Source: Pseudomonadota bacterium
GTDB taxonomy: Bacteria > Pseudomonadota > Alphaproteobacteria > Sphingomonadales > SMXR01
DNA: 5,874 nucleotides
Assembly (NCBI GenBank): GCA_022571175.1
Contig: JACZYI010000123.1
Location: 1-5,874, forward strand
Direction: 5' to 3'
The notes under the pieces were generated by a model, which searched no databases, was not told the DNA's origin, and saw only the letters and a program-made list of their open reading frames with translations. Shown one piece after another: positions 1 through 5,459 of the stretch (position 1 is its first letter; each line of letters starts with the position of its first letter). A program made the position numbers and the translations under genes.

Positions 1-1
1 T

Positions 2-271
2 ACCGCCGGAATAACTATCACAGCGAACACAAATATAAACTCAATGGTCCATGTAAATGCGGGAACTGGAAGATCATTATATCTACAGGGAGATGGGGTG
101 CAATCATCAACCGACTTCATTCAAAACATATACACAAATGCAGTACAAGTAAACGCAGGGTGTTTGGATTTGATCATGGACCATCCGGATTCAACTGCCA
201 CCGTAATGCAAATCAATAATGACGGGTCAGGATTTTCATTGGATATAGACAGCTTACAGTACAACCGATAG
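2..271 (+). CDS. C-terminal part of an unidentified beta-strand-repeat protein (5' end outside window)
   Basis: The frame is open from base 2 to a TAG at 269-271, giving 89 residues. No start is needed because the gene runs in from the left edge; the ATG at 44 is internal or coincidental. The visible protein is rich in T, N, G, V and S, with loosely repeated strand-turn units centred on V-H-V-N (residues 16-19), V-Q-V-N (48-51) and M-Q-I-N (69-72), each followed by Gly-rich turns and an L-x-L or L-D-I strand. Such repeats are seen in phage tail fibres and secreted or surface beta-structured proteins. That is a resemblance only, and I cannot name a family. GC content (about 45% in the line at 61) is well below that of the core genes to the right, so this end probably has a different origin. 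It meets the gltX frame tail to tail, 24 bases apart, with no terminator seen between them. Confidence 0.6.
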   Translation, partial: TAGITITANTNINSMVHVNAGTGRSLYLQGDGVQSSTDFIQNIYTNAVQVNAGCLDLIMDHPDSTATVMQINNDGSGFSLDIDSLQYNR

Positions 272-295
272 TCTCAATTTCCATAATTAAATCGT

Positions 296-1597
296 TCACC
301 TGAGCTCCTCTACTAACTTCTCTCCAAAAGCCCAGACATTCCCCGCTCCAAGAGTGAGTACAATGTCCTTTGGCTCGAGATTATCCAGAACTGTCACGAT
401 GCGGCCTATCATAGCGACAGTTTCCCCGTTCAACCAATCCTGCGCTTTTTCATCCAGCCTGAGCGGGCGTTCCCAAAAATAGAAACACGCGCTTGTGGCC
501 AGATCAACCAGGGTTTTGGCGCGTACTGTCAACCCCGGCAGTGCTTTTTTCAGCAGACTTTCTTCCTTGTCCCGTAGCGGCCTCCCCAAGGCAGCCTCAA
601 GGAAAGGACGGGTACATTCCGCCAAGTCATCTGTCTCCATAGCACGCATATAATGGGCATTAAAGCTTTCAAGTTTCTGAAAATCGAAACGAGAGGCACC
701 ACGGCCCACATTCTTCAGGCTGAAAATTTTCAGAACATCTTCGGTGGCAATGATCTCGGTATCGCCGTGACCCCAGCCCAGCCTCAGGAGATGGTTGCGG
801 AGCGCGGCGGGTAGATAGCCCATTTCGCGGTAGGCATCGACCCCGAGCGCACCGTGGCGCTTGGAGAGCTTGGCCCCGTCAGAGCCGTGAATAAGGGGGA
901 TATGGGCAAATTCAGGTGCGGGCCAGCCCAGCGCGTCATAAATGACCTGCTGGCGAAAGGCGTTGGTCAGGTGATCGTCACCCCGGATAATATGGGTGAT
1001 ACCCATATCATGGTCATCAACCACCACCGAAAGCATATAGGTGGGTGTGCCATCGGCGCGCAGCAGCACCAGATCATCCAGTTCCTTATTTTCAATCCGT
1101 ACCTCACCCTGGACCAGATCATGGATGAGGGTCTCGCCCATAAGCGGGGCTTTGATGCGAATGACCGGCTTTACGCCTTCCGGGGCATCGGCCTGGTCTT
1201 TATCTCGCCAGTGGCGATCATAGCCCCCGCGTTCTCCCCGGGCCCGCGCTGCGTCACGCATGGTCGCCAGTTCCTCAGGACTGGTATAACAGCGATAGGC
1301 TTTTCCCTCCGCCAAAAGCTGTTCGGCCACTTGCCGGTGACGATCTTGCTGCTCGGACTGGTAAGTGATTTCGCCATCCCAATCCAGCCCCAGCCAGCCG
1401 AGACCGTCGATAATGGCCTCAACCGCCTCGGGGGTGGAGCGTTTTTTGTCTGTATCCTCGATGCGCAGGAGATATTTGCCACCCTTGGCGCGGGCAAAAA
1501 GCCAGTTGAAAAGTGCCGTGCGCGCGCCGCCAATATGCAATATACCCGTGGGCGACGGGGCAAAACGGGTTACAACCGGAGAGTGGTTATTGCTCAT
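296..1597 (-). CDS. gltX: Glutamyl-tRNA synthetase with an abnormal, MurC-like C-terminal tail
   Basis: Class I aminoacyl-tRNA synthetase that charges tRNA-Glu with glutamate in the cytoplasm. Counting from the ATG at 1597, the sequence shows R-F-A-P-S-P-T-G followed by the HIGH-type motif H-I-G-G (21-24), R-I-E-D-T-D (45-50), R-G-D-D-H (205-209) and the KMSKS-type K-L-S-K-R (243-247), then the helical anticodon-binding region. The frame is open upstream to a TTG at 1708, but homology begins at M-S-N-N, and a weak GGA lies 5 bases before the 1597 ATG, so that start is chosen. The product is 433 residues, against roughly 465-475 for the family. GltX similarity stops near residue 405; the last about 24 residues contain D-I-V-L-T-L-G-A-G-N-V, which looks like the end of a MurC ligase. 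The final part of the anticodon-binding domain is therefore missing and replaced. Identity as gltX is secure; whether the product works is doubtful. Confidence 0.93.
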   Translation of the reverse strand: MSNNHSPVVTRFAPSPTGILHIGGARTALFNWLFARAKGGKYLLRIEDTDKKRSTPEAVEAIIDGLGWLGLDWDGEITYQSEQQDRHRQVAEQLLAEGKAYRCYTSPEELATMRDAARARGERGGYDRHWRDKDQADAPEGVKPVIRIKAPLMGETLIHDLVQGEVRIENKELDDLVLLRADGTPTYMLSVVVDDHDMGITHIIRGDDHLTNAFRQQVIYDALGWPAPEFAHIPLIHGSDGAKLSKRHGALGVDAYREMGYLPAALRNHLLRLGWGHGDTEIIATEDVLKIFSLKNVGRGASRFDFQKLESFNAHYMRAMETDDLAECTRPFLEAALGRPLRDKEESLLKKALPGLTVRAKTLVDLATSACFYFWERPLRLDEKAQDWLNGETVAMIGRIVTVLDNLEPKDIVLTLGAGNVWAFGEKLVEELR

Positions 1598-1639
1598 AAA
1601 ATTCCATAGTCTTGTAGTTGGGGGCGGAGTATGCGCGGA

Positions 1640-1645
1640 ATTATA
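1640..1645 (-). promoter_or_regulatory. Candidate -10 element of the gltX promoter
   Basis: The minus strand reads TATAAT, a perfect -10 consensus, 42 bases before the gltX ATG, implying a leader of about 35 bases. No convincing -35 hexamer is present 16-18 bases upstream, so the call rests on the -10 and on its position in the divergent gltX-comEC intergenic region. Confidence 0.4.
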
Positions 1646-1656
1646 CCCGGGAGCAT

Positions 1657-1681
1657 CCACAGAGCCCGAAATTGGCTGTGG
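1657..1681. repeat. Imperfect inverted repeat in the gltX-comEC intergenic region
   Basis: CCACAG-AG-CC at 1657-1666 pairs with GGCTGTGG at 1674-1681 across a 7-base loop. This gives 8 base pairs with a 2-base bulge. It lies between two divergent starts, upstream of the gltX -10 and about 40 bases before the comEC start. It could be an operator or a leader hairpin for comEC, but nothing identifies a regulator. Confidence 0.3.
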
Positions 1682-1722
1682 TCTAGCACAGGCGAGGGGC
1701 CGAAACAAATGGGAAGCGGGCT

Positions 1723-3870
1723 TTGAACAGGCGAGCGGATAAAAAAAGACCTCAAGCTGGGGATTTAAAGACGCAAGATCAGATCAGGCCATTGTTTTTT
1801 CGCCTGGTGAGCGCGTTTGAGACGGAAGTTCCTCAATATGTGCTGTGGGCACCGGTGGGGCTCGGGGTAGGCATTATCCTTTATTTTTCCCTTGCGACCG
1901 AGCCGGGGCTGATGCTGCCCCTGGTGGTGTTTCTGGGCGGTCTTGCGCTCTGGTGGATTATCAAACCCCGGGCCATTTTAAAATATTTTATCCTGGGCAT
2001 TGCGCTTGCCGGGCTTGGCTTTCTGGCTGCGGGTATCAGAACCCTGAGCGTCACCGCGCCCACCATCCGATCCGAGACTGGCCCGGTGGAGATCAGTGGA
2101 CGGGTGATACTGGTAGAGCCGATCAAGGAGAACCAGACCCGTGTCACCCTGGAAGATTTGACCATTGAGGGGCTTGACCCGGATGAGACGCCCCGGCGCA
2201 TTCGTCTGACGGTGCGGACCGGCACGGAGAATATCAATCCGGGGGTGAGGGCCAGCACAGTGGGGGTATTGCTGCCGCCATCGCCGCCCACCATGCCTGG
2301 CGGTTTTGATTTCTCCCGGCTGGCTTTTTTCCAGCGCCTCGGGGCCGTGGGCTACACCATCCGGCCGTTGGTGGGAGACAGGGAAGCTGGTGAGAGTGTA
2401 GATTTCACCATCGCCGATGTGCGGCTGCGGGTGGCCGAACGGGTCAGATCCTCGATTGAGGGCCCCTCCGGCACGGTCGCCGCTGCGTTTTTGACCGGGC
2501 TTCGCCGCGCTATTCCGGAAGAAGTGAATATTGCCATGCGGCGTTCCGGACTGGCGCATCTGCTGGCCATATCCGGCTTGCATATGGCGCTGGTGACCGG
2601 GATCATTTTTTTTGCCGTGCGGGCCGCCATGGCAGCCATTCCGGTCCTGGCACTGCGCTGGCCGCTGAAAAAAATATCCGCACTTATGGCCTTTGGTGCC
2701 GGCTTTGGCTATCTGGCCCTGTCGGGCATGGCCATCTCCACCCAGCGGGCATTTTTCATGGTCAGCATTGTGCTCCTTGCGGTATTGCTGGAGCGCCGGG
2801 CATTGTCCATGCGCCTGGTGGCTATGGCCGCGTTCGTGATTTTACTGGTGCAGCCGGAATCGCTCCTGTCGGCCAGCTTCCAGATGTCTTTTACCGCCGT
2901 GGTTGGACTGGTGGCAGGTTTCAGAGCCATCCGGGGGCGGGTTAGTATGGGCAAACTCAAGCGGCGTAATATCTTTCATATGCTACTGTTTTATCTGGCC
3001 ACTGTTATGTTTTCCACCATGATAGCCGAGGTCACGATCGGGCCAATCGCTGCCTATCATTTCCACCGTTTCAACGCCTATGGCCTGCTTGCAAACCTGA
3101 TTGCCATGCCGGTCATGGGCTTTTGGGTCATGCCGCTTCTGGTGCTCTCGCTTCTCCTCATGCCCTGTGGGCTCGACGGAGTGCCGCTTTATCTGGCGGG
3201 CCAGGGGCTTGATGTTATTCTGGGCACAGCGCGCATGGTCTCTGGGCTTCCCGGGGCGAGCATTTTAGTGGCGGCGGTGCCGGTGACCGCACTGGTTATA
3301 TATTGGGTGGGGGGCTTATGGCTGGCCTTCTGGCGGTCTCCCCGGCTCAGGCTTTGGGGGCTGGTGCCACTGCTGCTGGTTCTCACCTCACCCTTTTGGC
3401 AAAAACCGGCCGATCTGCTGGTGGCGCCTGATGGCAAGCTGGTGGCGATTAAATCCACTGACGGGCGCTATTATTTTTCCTCACGCCGGTCCGAACGATT
3501 TGCCCGTGAGCGCTGGCAGGAGCAAGCGGCCCAGGTCGAGGCTCCGCTTTTGAGCGAGCTTGATGCTGGCCTTTACCACTGCGATGATCTGGGCTGTCTT
3601 TATGAATGGCAAGTCACAAGCGGTCGGCACCGGATTGCGCTGCCGGGCTCGGAGCGCGCGCTGGCGGAGGACTGCCGCATGGCTGATATTATTATCACCA
3701 GCCTGCGCACACCGGCGGGCTGTGGCGGCTCTGCTGTGGTTATCGACCGGGCGAAGCTTCTGGCTGAGGGGGGTCATGCCATCTGGTTTGAGGAGAATGG
3801 CGAGATAGTCATCCGCTCGGTGGAAGAACTGAGGGGTAACCGCCCCTGGACCTGGGGGCGGAACCCTTAA
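1723..3870 (+). CDS. comEC: ComEC/Rec2-family DNA-uptake channel protein, alphaproteobacterial form
   Basis: Inner-membrane channel thought to carry single-stranded DNA into the cytoplasm during natural transformation. The 715-residue protein has N-terminal hydrophobic segments (about 38-57, 62-80, 87-107), then an OB-like DUF4131 region (about 120-220). The polytopic Competence domain (about 245-535) follows, with the family signature H-L-L-A-I-S-G-L-H-M at 279-288. After a last hydrophobic stretch (about 543-556) comes a soluble tail (565-715). In many bacteria this tail is a metallo-beta-lactamase domain, but no HxHxDH ligand motif is visible here. Instead it has Cys residues at 620, 625, 651 and 667 and a terminal R-P-W, a degenerate tail I associate with alphaproteobacterial ComEC. 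The start is TTG at 1723: an in-frame TAG at 1684 closes the frame upstream, no ATG or GTG precedes the first membrane segments, and the site is preceded by a weak GGGAAG. It is transcribed divergently from gltX and converges on lexA. Competence of the host is inference. Confidence 0.92.
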   Translation: MNRRADKKRPQAGDLKTQDQIRPLFFRLVSAFETEVPQYVLWAPVGLGVGIILYFSLATEPGLMLPLVVFLGGLALWWIIKPRAILKYFILGIALAGLGFLAAGIRTLSVTAPTIRSETGPVEISGRVILVEPIKENQTRVTLEDLTIEGLDPDETPRRIRLTVRTGTENINPGVRASTVGVLLPPSPPTMPGGFDFSRLAFFQRLGAVGYTIRPLVGDREAGESVDFTIADVRLRVAERVRSSIEGPSGTVAAAFLTGLRRAIPEEVNIAMRRSGLAHLLAISGLHMALVTGIIFFAVRAAMAAIPVLALRWPLKKISALMAFGAGFGYLALSGMAISTQRAFFMVSIVLLAVLLERRALSMRLVAMAAFVILLVQPESLLSASFQMSFTAVVGLVAGFRAIRGRVSMGKLKRRNIFHMLLFYLATVMFSTMIAEVTIGPIAAYHFHRFNAYGLLANLIAMPVMGFWVMPLLVLSLLLMPCGLDGVPLYLAGQGLDVILGTARMVSGLPGASILVAAVPVTALVIYWVGGLWLAFWRSPRLRLWGLVPLLLVLTSPFWQKPADLLVAPDGKLVAIKSTDGRYYFSSRRSERFARERWQEQAAQVEAPLLSELDAGLYHCDDLGCLYEWQVTSGRHRIALPGSERALAEDCRMADIIITSLRTPAGCGGSAVVIDRAKLLAEGGHAIWFEENGEIVIRSVEELRGNRPWTWGRNP

Positions 3871-3875
3871 GGGAC

Positions 3876-4604
3876 CTAATAGCTGCGGATTATGCCCACC
3901 AGCTTGCCCTGGATGCGCACCCGGTCGGCGGGCAGCAATTGGGTGGAATAGGCCGCGTTGGCGGGCTTGAGGGCAATTTGATCGCCGCGCTTGTGGAGCG
4001 TTTTGAGGGTGGCTTCTTCTTCATCCACCAGCGCCACCACAATATCGCCGTTTTCAGCGGTGTCACAGGATTTGATAATGGCCTTGTCGCCATCCAGTAT
4101 GCCCGCGTCCACCATACTGTCGCCATCCACCTCGAGGGCAAAATGGGTGCCAGCACCGAGCATGTTGGCGGGCACAGACAAGGTGACATCGGAATTTTGC
4201 AGGGCCTCGATCGGCGTGCCGGCAGCGATGCGCCCGTGCAAGGGAATGGCTATGCTGGCATCACCCTGATCCGAGCGAAGCGAAGGCCGGGCAGCAAAAT
4301 CACCCCGGACAACATTATCGCTGGTCATAGCGCCGCGGACTACCCTGTCACCGGCAACCGGGGAGCTTGCCACTACCGGTGAGGCCAAATCCTCGGGTAA
4401 TTTCAGAATTTCCAGCGCCCGGGCCCGGTGCGCCAGACGGCGCAGAAAGCCGCGTTCCTCGAGGGCCGAGACCAGCCGGTGGATACCCGACTTGGAATGG
4501 AGACCAAGGGCGTCTTTCATTTCCTCAAAAGAGGGCGAAACGCCGGTCTCGGTGAGCCTGTCCTTGATATAGACCAGCAATTCATGTTGTTTGCGCGTGA
4601 GCAT
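3876..4604 (-). CDS. lexA: LexA, SOS-response repressor and self-cleaving serine peptidase
   Basis: Dimeric repressor of DNA-damage genes. RecA-ssDNA filaments trigger its autocleavage, relieving repression. The 242-residue protein begins with a winged helix-turn-helix (about 1-67; P-S-F-E-E-M at 24-29 and the recognition-helix region H-S-K-S-G-I-H-R-L at 36-44). A long flexible linker (about 70-115) follows, of the length usual in alphaproteobacteria. The S24 peptidase domain has the Ala128-Gly129 scissile bond in G-R-I-A-A-G-T, nucleophile Ser163 in G-D-S-M, and general base Lys201. All catalytic parts are present, so it should be active. The ATG at 4604 has a GAGG 7 bases upstream (4612-4615). 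Tandem LexA half-sites at 4638-4663 overlap its promoter, indicating autoregulation. It ends 5 bases from the comEC stop, convergently. In relatives it commonly lies just downstream of moeA; here an AT-rich insertion separates the two. Confidence 0.97.
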   Translation of the reverse strand: MLTRKQHELLVYIKDRLTETGVSPSFEEMKDALGLHSKSGIHRLVSALEERGFLRRLAHRARALEILKLPEDLASPVVASSPVAGDRVVRGAMTSDNVVRGDFAARPSLRSDQGDASIAIPLHGRIAAGTPIEALQNSDVTLSVPANMLGAGTHFALEVDGDSMVDAGILDGDKAIIKSCDTAENGDIVVALVDEEEATLKTLHKRGDQIALKPANAAYSTQLLPADRVRIQGKLVGIIRSY

Positions 4605-4637
4605 GGCGGCACCTCATATGGTGGCTGAAACATAAAT

Positions 4638-4663
4638 GTTGCCCATATGTTCCCCTAAAGTTC
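4638..4663. promoter_or_regulatory. LexA operator: three half-sites at 11-base spacing (SOS box)
   Basis: GTTC at 4649-4652 and GTTC at 4660-4663 are separated by exactly 7 bases, matching the alphaproteobacterial SOS box GTTC-N7-GTTC. A third near-match, GTTG at 4638-4641, continues the same 11-base period. The array lies 34-59 bases before the lexA ATG, inside its promoter, as expected for autorepression. The exact spacing makes chance unlikely; use of the third half-site is inference. Confidence 0.85.
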
Positions 4664-4675
4664 TGGCTTTGTCAA
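4647..4675 (-). promoter_or_regulatory. lexA promoter
   Basis: A perfect -35 TTGACA is read on the minus strand at 4675-4670. It is followed after 17 bases by a weak -10, GAACAT, at 4652-4647 (3 of 6 matches). The two LexA half-sites fall within the spacer and the -10, so bound LexA would block RNA polymerase. The AT-rich foreign patch begins just beyond the -35, so the insertion left this promoter complete. Confidence 0.65.
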
Positions 4676-4696
4676 GGGGGAGGGCGATTATATACT
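4669..4696 (+). promoter_or_regulatory. Candidate divergent promoter pointing into the accessory patch
   Basis: TTGTCA at 4669-4674 and TATACT at 4691-4696 (5 of 6 matches to each consensus) are spaced by 16 bases on the plus strand. The -35 shares bases with the lexA -35 on the other strand and begins 5 bases after the last LexA half-site. Transcription would start near 4703 and run into the small frame at 4752-4898. LexA could affect it, but this is inference. Confidence 0.35.
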
Positions 4697-4751
4697 TAAG
4701 GAAAGCAGGGACTCGTGGAGTCTAGTTGAGGACATAATTATATCTGAGGAG

Positions 4752-4898
4752 ATGTTTAACGAAGCAATGGATATTGCTTACGGGTTTCTCGGGGATGAAA
4801 CCCCCGAGCATGAAATAGAGGACATGGTCAGGAGGATACTTTCTTTAGCTGTTCGATTGTCTCCCAGAGGCAATCCAGCCTGCGATGGACAGCTCTGA
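4752..4898 (+). pseudogene. Small plus-strand coding remnant, unassigned family
   Basis: The frame is open from 4659 to a TGA at 4896-4898, but the first in-frame ATG is at 4752 (then 4767), giving at most 48 residues. The segment E-E-M-F-N-E-A-M-D-I-A-Y, then E-I-E-D-M-V-R-R-I-L-S-L-A, is amphipathic and acidic. From memory it resembles a short uncharacterised alphaproteobacterial family whose members have an E-A-F-D-x-A-W helix followed by an R-I-I-x-L-A helix. Protein-like sequence seems to continue upstream (V-E-D-I-I-I-S) without a start codon, and GAGGAG directly abuts the 4752 ATG, too close to serve it. These points suggest a lost or shifted start. Its 3' part overlaps the convergent HEPN gene by 71 bases, so the tail after L-S-L-A may be antisense read-through. 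It could also be a real but odd small gene, or no gene at all. Confidence 0.3.
4782..4808. other. Two overlapping, mutually exclusive hairpins
   Basis: GGGTTTC (4782-4788) pairs perfectly with GAAACCC (4797-4803), and CTCGGGG (4788-4794) pairs perfectly with CCCCGAG (4802-4808). The arms overlap, so only one 7-bp stem can form at a time. The element lies 20 bases past the stop of the minus-strand HEPN gene. No T-run follows on either strand, so it is not a standard intrinsic terminator. Confidence 0.45.
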
Positions 4899-5322
4899 TA
4901 TGATTACGAATATCAACAGCTTTTACTGTTTTCTTGCGTTTTGTGGAATTTGGCAATTTCCTAAGGTCAAAAACGACAACTGTTCCCTTATAATCGGAAG
5001 CCCACTTGCCGTGGACGTAAGAGTTTCTGGTTGTCGCCAAATTAGTAATTTTGGTTAATGAAGTAAGGAGGTTATCCTTTACTGTTTTATCTGATACAAA
5101 TTCGCGGACCAGGCGTTTGATCATATTTATGCGTCCATGGAGACTGGTGTGAGAATAAAATGCGATGGTGCTCTTTTGTGCGGTAGTCCCGAGCAACTTG
5201 TGGGTAAGCGCCACCAAAGCATTTTCGACGGCGGACCAAATAATAATCATGTCCGCTAAAGCGCTGGAAATATCGGGGTGTTTAGACAATTCAGAAATTG
5301 TAAGGTAGGCTTTATAGGACAT
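4828..5322 (-). CDS. HEPN-like protein, putative ribonuclease (164 aa)
   Basis: This is a small, probably cytoplasmic, mostly helical protein with no signal peptide or membrane segment. Early helices carry I-I-I-W-S-A-V-E-N-A-L (26-36), and a later helix ends in R-N-S-Y-V-H-G at 99-105. Arg99-Asn100-x3-His104 matches the R-x4-H active-site signature of HEPN RNases, including the polar residue after Arg. HEPN proteins are often toxins, abortive-infection effectors or stress RNases, but many uncharacterised members have no known role, and no substrate can be named. The ATG at 5322 is chosen because GGAG lies 6 bases upstream (5329-5332). A GTG at 5379 would add 19 residues but has a poor ribosome site and overlaps the neighbouring small frame. 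Base composition (27% GC in the line at 5041) differs sharply from lexA and moeA on either side, indicating acquisition. No antitoxin-like partner (such as an MNT nucleotidyltransferase) is adjacent. Confidence 0.75.
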   Translation of the reverse strand: MSYKAYLTISELSKHPDISSALADMIIIWSAVENALVALTHKLLGTTAQKSTIAFYSHTSLHGRINMIKRLVREFVSDKTVKDNLLTSLTKITNLATTRNSYVHGKWASDYKGTVVVFDLRKLPNSTKRKKTVKAVDIRNHIRAVHRRLDCLWETIEQLKKVSS

Positions 5323-5447
5323 GACAGACTCCAAAGACGATAAGAAATTTGAACAAACCGTAAAAACCTTGCTCAACACCGCCTAAACCTAAGAACAGTG
5401 GGACAGGTGTCAAGCATGAGAGCAAAACCCGGGCCGGGAGAAGCTAA
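5321..5447 (+). pseudogene. Frameshifted small gene with a T-P-P-K-P motif, divergent from the HEPN gene
   Basis: From the ATG at 5321 the frame reads M-T-D-S-K-D-D-K-K-F-E-Q-T-V-K-T-L-L and then stops at TAA 5384-5386 (21 codons). In the next frame, from about 5373, the sequence reads S-T-P-P-K-P-K-N-S-G-T-G, then a basic tail, to a TAA at 5445-5447. Joined, this gives F-E-x-x-V-K-x-L-L-S-T-P-P-K-P-K, the pattern of a common small uncharacterised alphaproteobacterial protein (about 40-70 residues, recalled from memory). The loss of one CT unit in the sequence around 5372-5374 would explain the shift. The start codon shares CATG with the divergent HEPN start. A weak AAGGTAGG lies 11 bases upstream. 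The break could be real decay or a sequence error. Function is unknown. Confidence 0.4.
5386..5413 (-). promoter_or_regulatory. Candidate promoter of the HEPN-like gene
   Basis: The minus strand has a perfect TTGACA at 5413-5408 and, 16 bases on, a weak -10 TAGGTT at 5391-5386 (3 of 6). Transcription would begin near 5380, leaving a leader of about 57 bases before the 5322 ATG. No LexA half-site pair occurs here. The promoter lies within the small frameshifted plus-strand gene. Confidence 0.35.
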
Positions 5448-5458
5448 GGGCAAAGCCC
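5428..5458 (-). terminator. Weak hairpins after the moeA stop, possible terminator
   Basis: On the minus strand, GGGC-TTT-GCCC (5458-5448) follows the moeA stop at once. A second short stem, CCCG-GCC-CGGG (5438-5428), is followed by TTTT (5427-5424). The second has stem, loop and T-run in the right order, but only 4 base pairs. Together they may end moeA transcription before the HEPN gene. Confidence 0.3.
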
Positions 5459-5459
5459 C

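Noticed and set aside
854..1609. Long plus-strand open frame (251 codons) inside gltX
   Set aside because: It is antisense to conserved GltX catalytic sequence. Its length follows from the GC-rich codon pattern of gltX, and its protein has no recognisable domain.
1598..1708. N-terminal extension of gltX to a TTG at 1708
   Set aside because: The extra 37 residues are Pro-rich and non-homologous. They would cover the gltX -10 element, and GltX similarity starts right after the ATG at 1597.
3864..3873. CCCTTAAGGG palindrome between the comEC and lexA stops, as a shared terminator
   Set aside because: A 10-base palindrome without loop or T-runs cannot form a useful terminator hairpin, and it overlaps the comEC stop codon.
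4710..4722. GACTC-GTG-GAGTC hairpin as a terminator or riboswitch element
   Set aside because: The stem is only 5 bp with a 3-base loop, there is no T-run, and nothing around it matches a known leader RNA.
4716..5333. Inverted 8-base repeat TGGAGTCT (4716-4723) / AGACTCCA (5326-5333) as ends of a mobile element
   Set aside because: An 8-base match over about 600 bases is expected by chance. The right copy lies inside the module rather than at its edge, and no target duplication is visible.
5323..5379. GTG start for the HEPN gene at 5379
   Set aside because: Its ribosome site is weak, whereas the 5322 ATG has GGAG at 6 bases. The extension is antisense to the small T-P-P-K-P gene.
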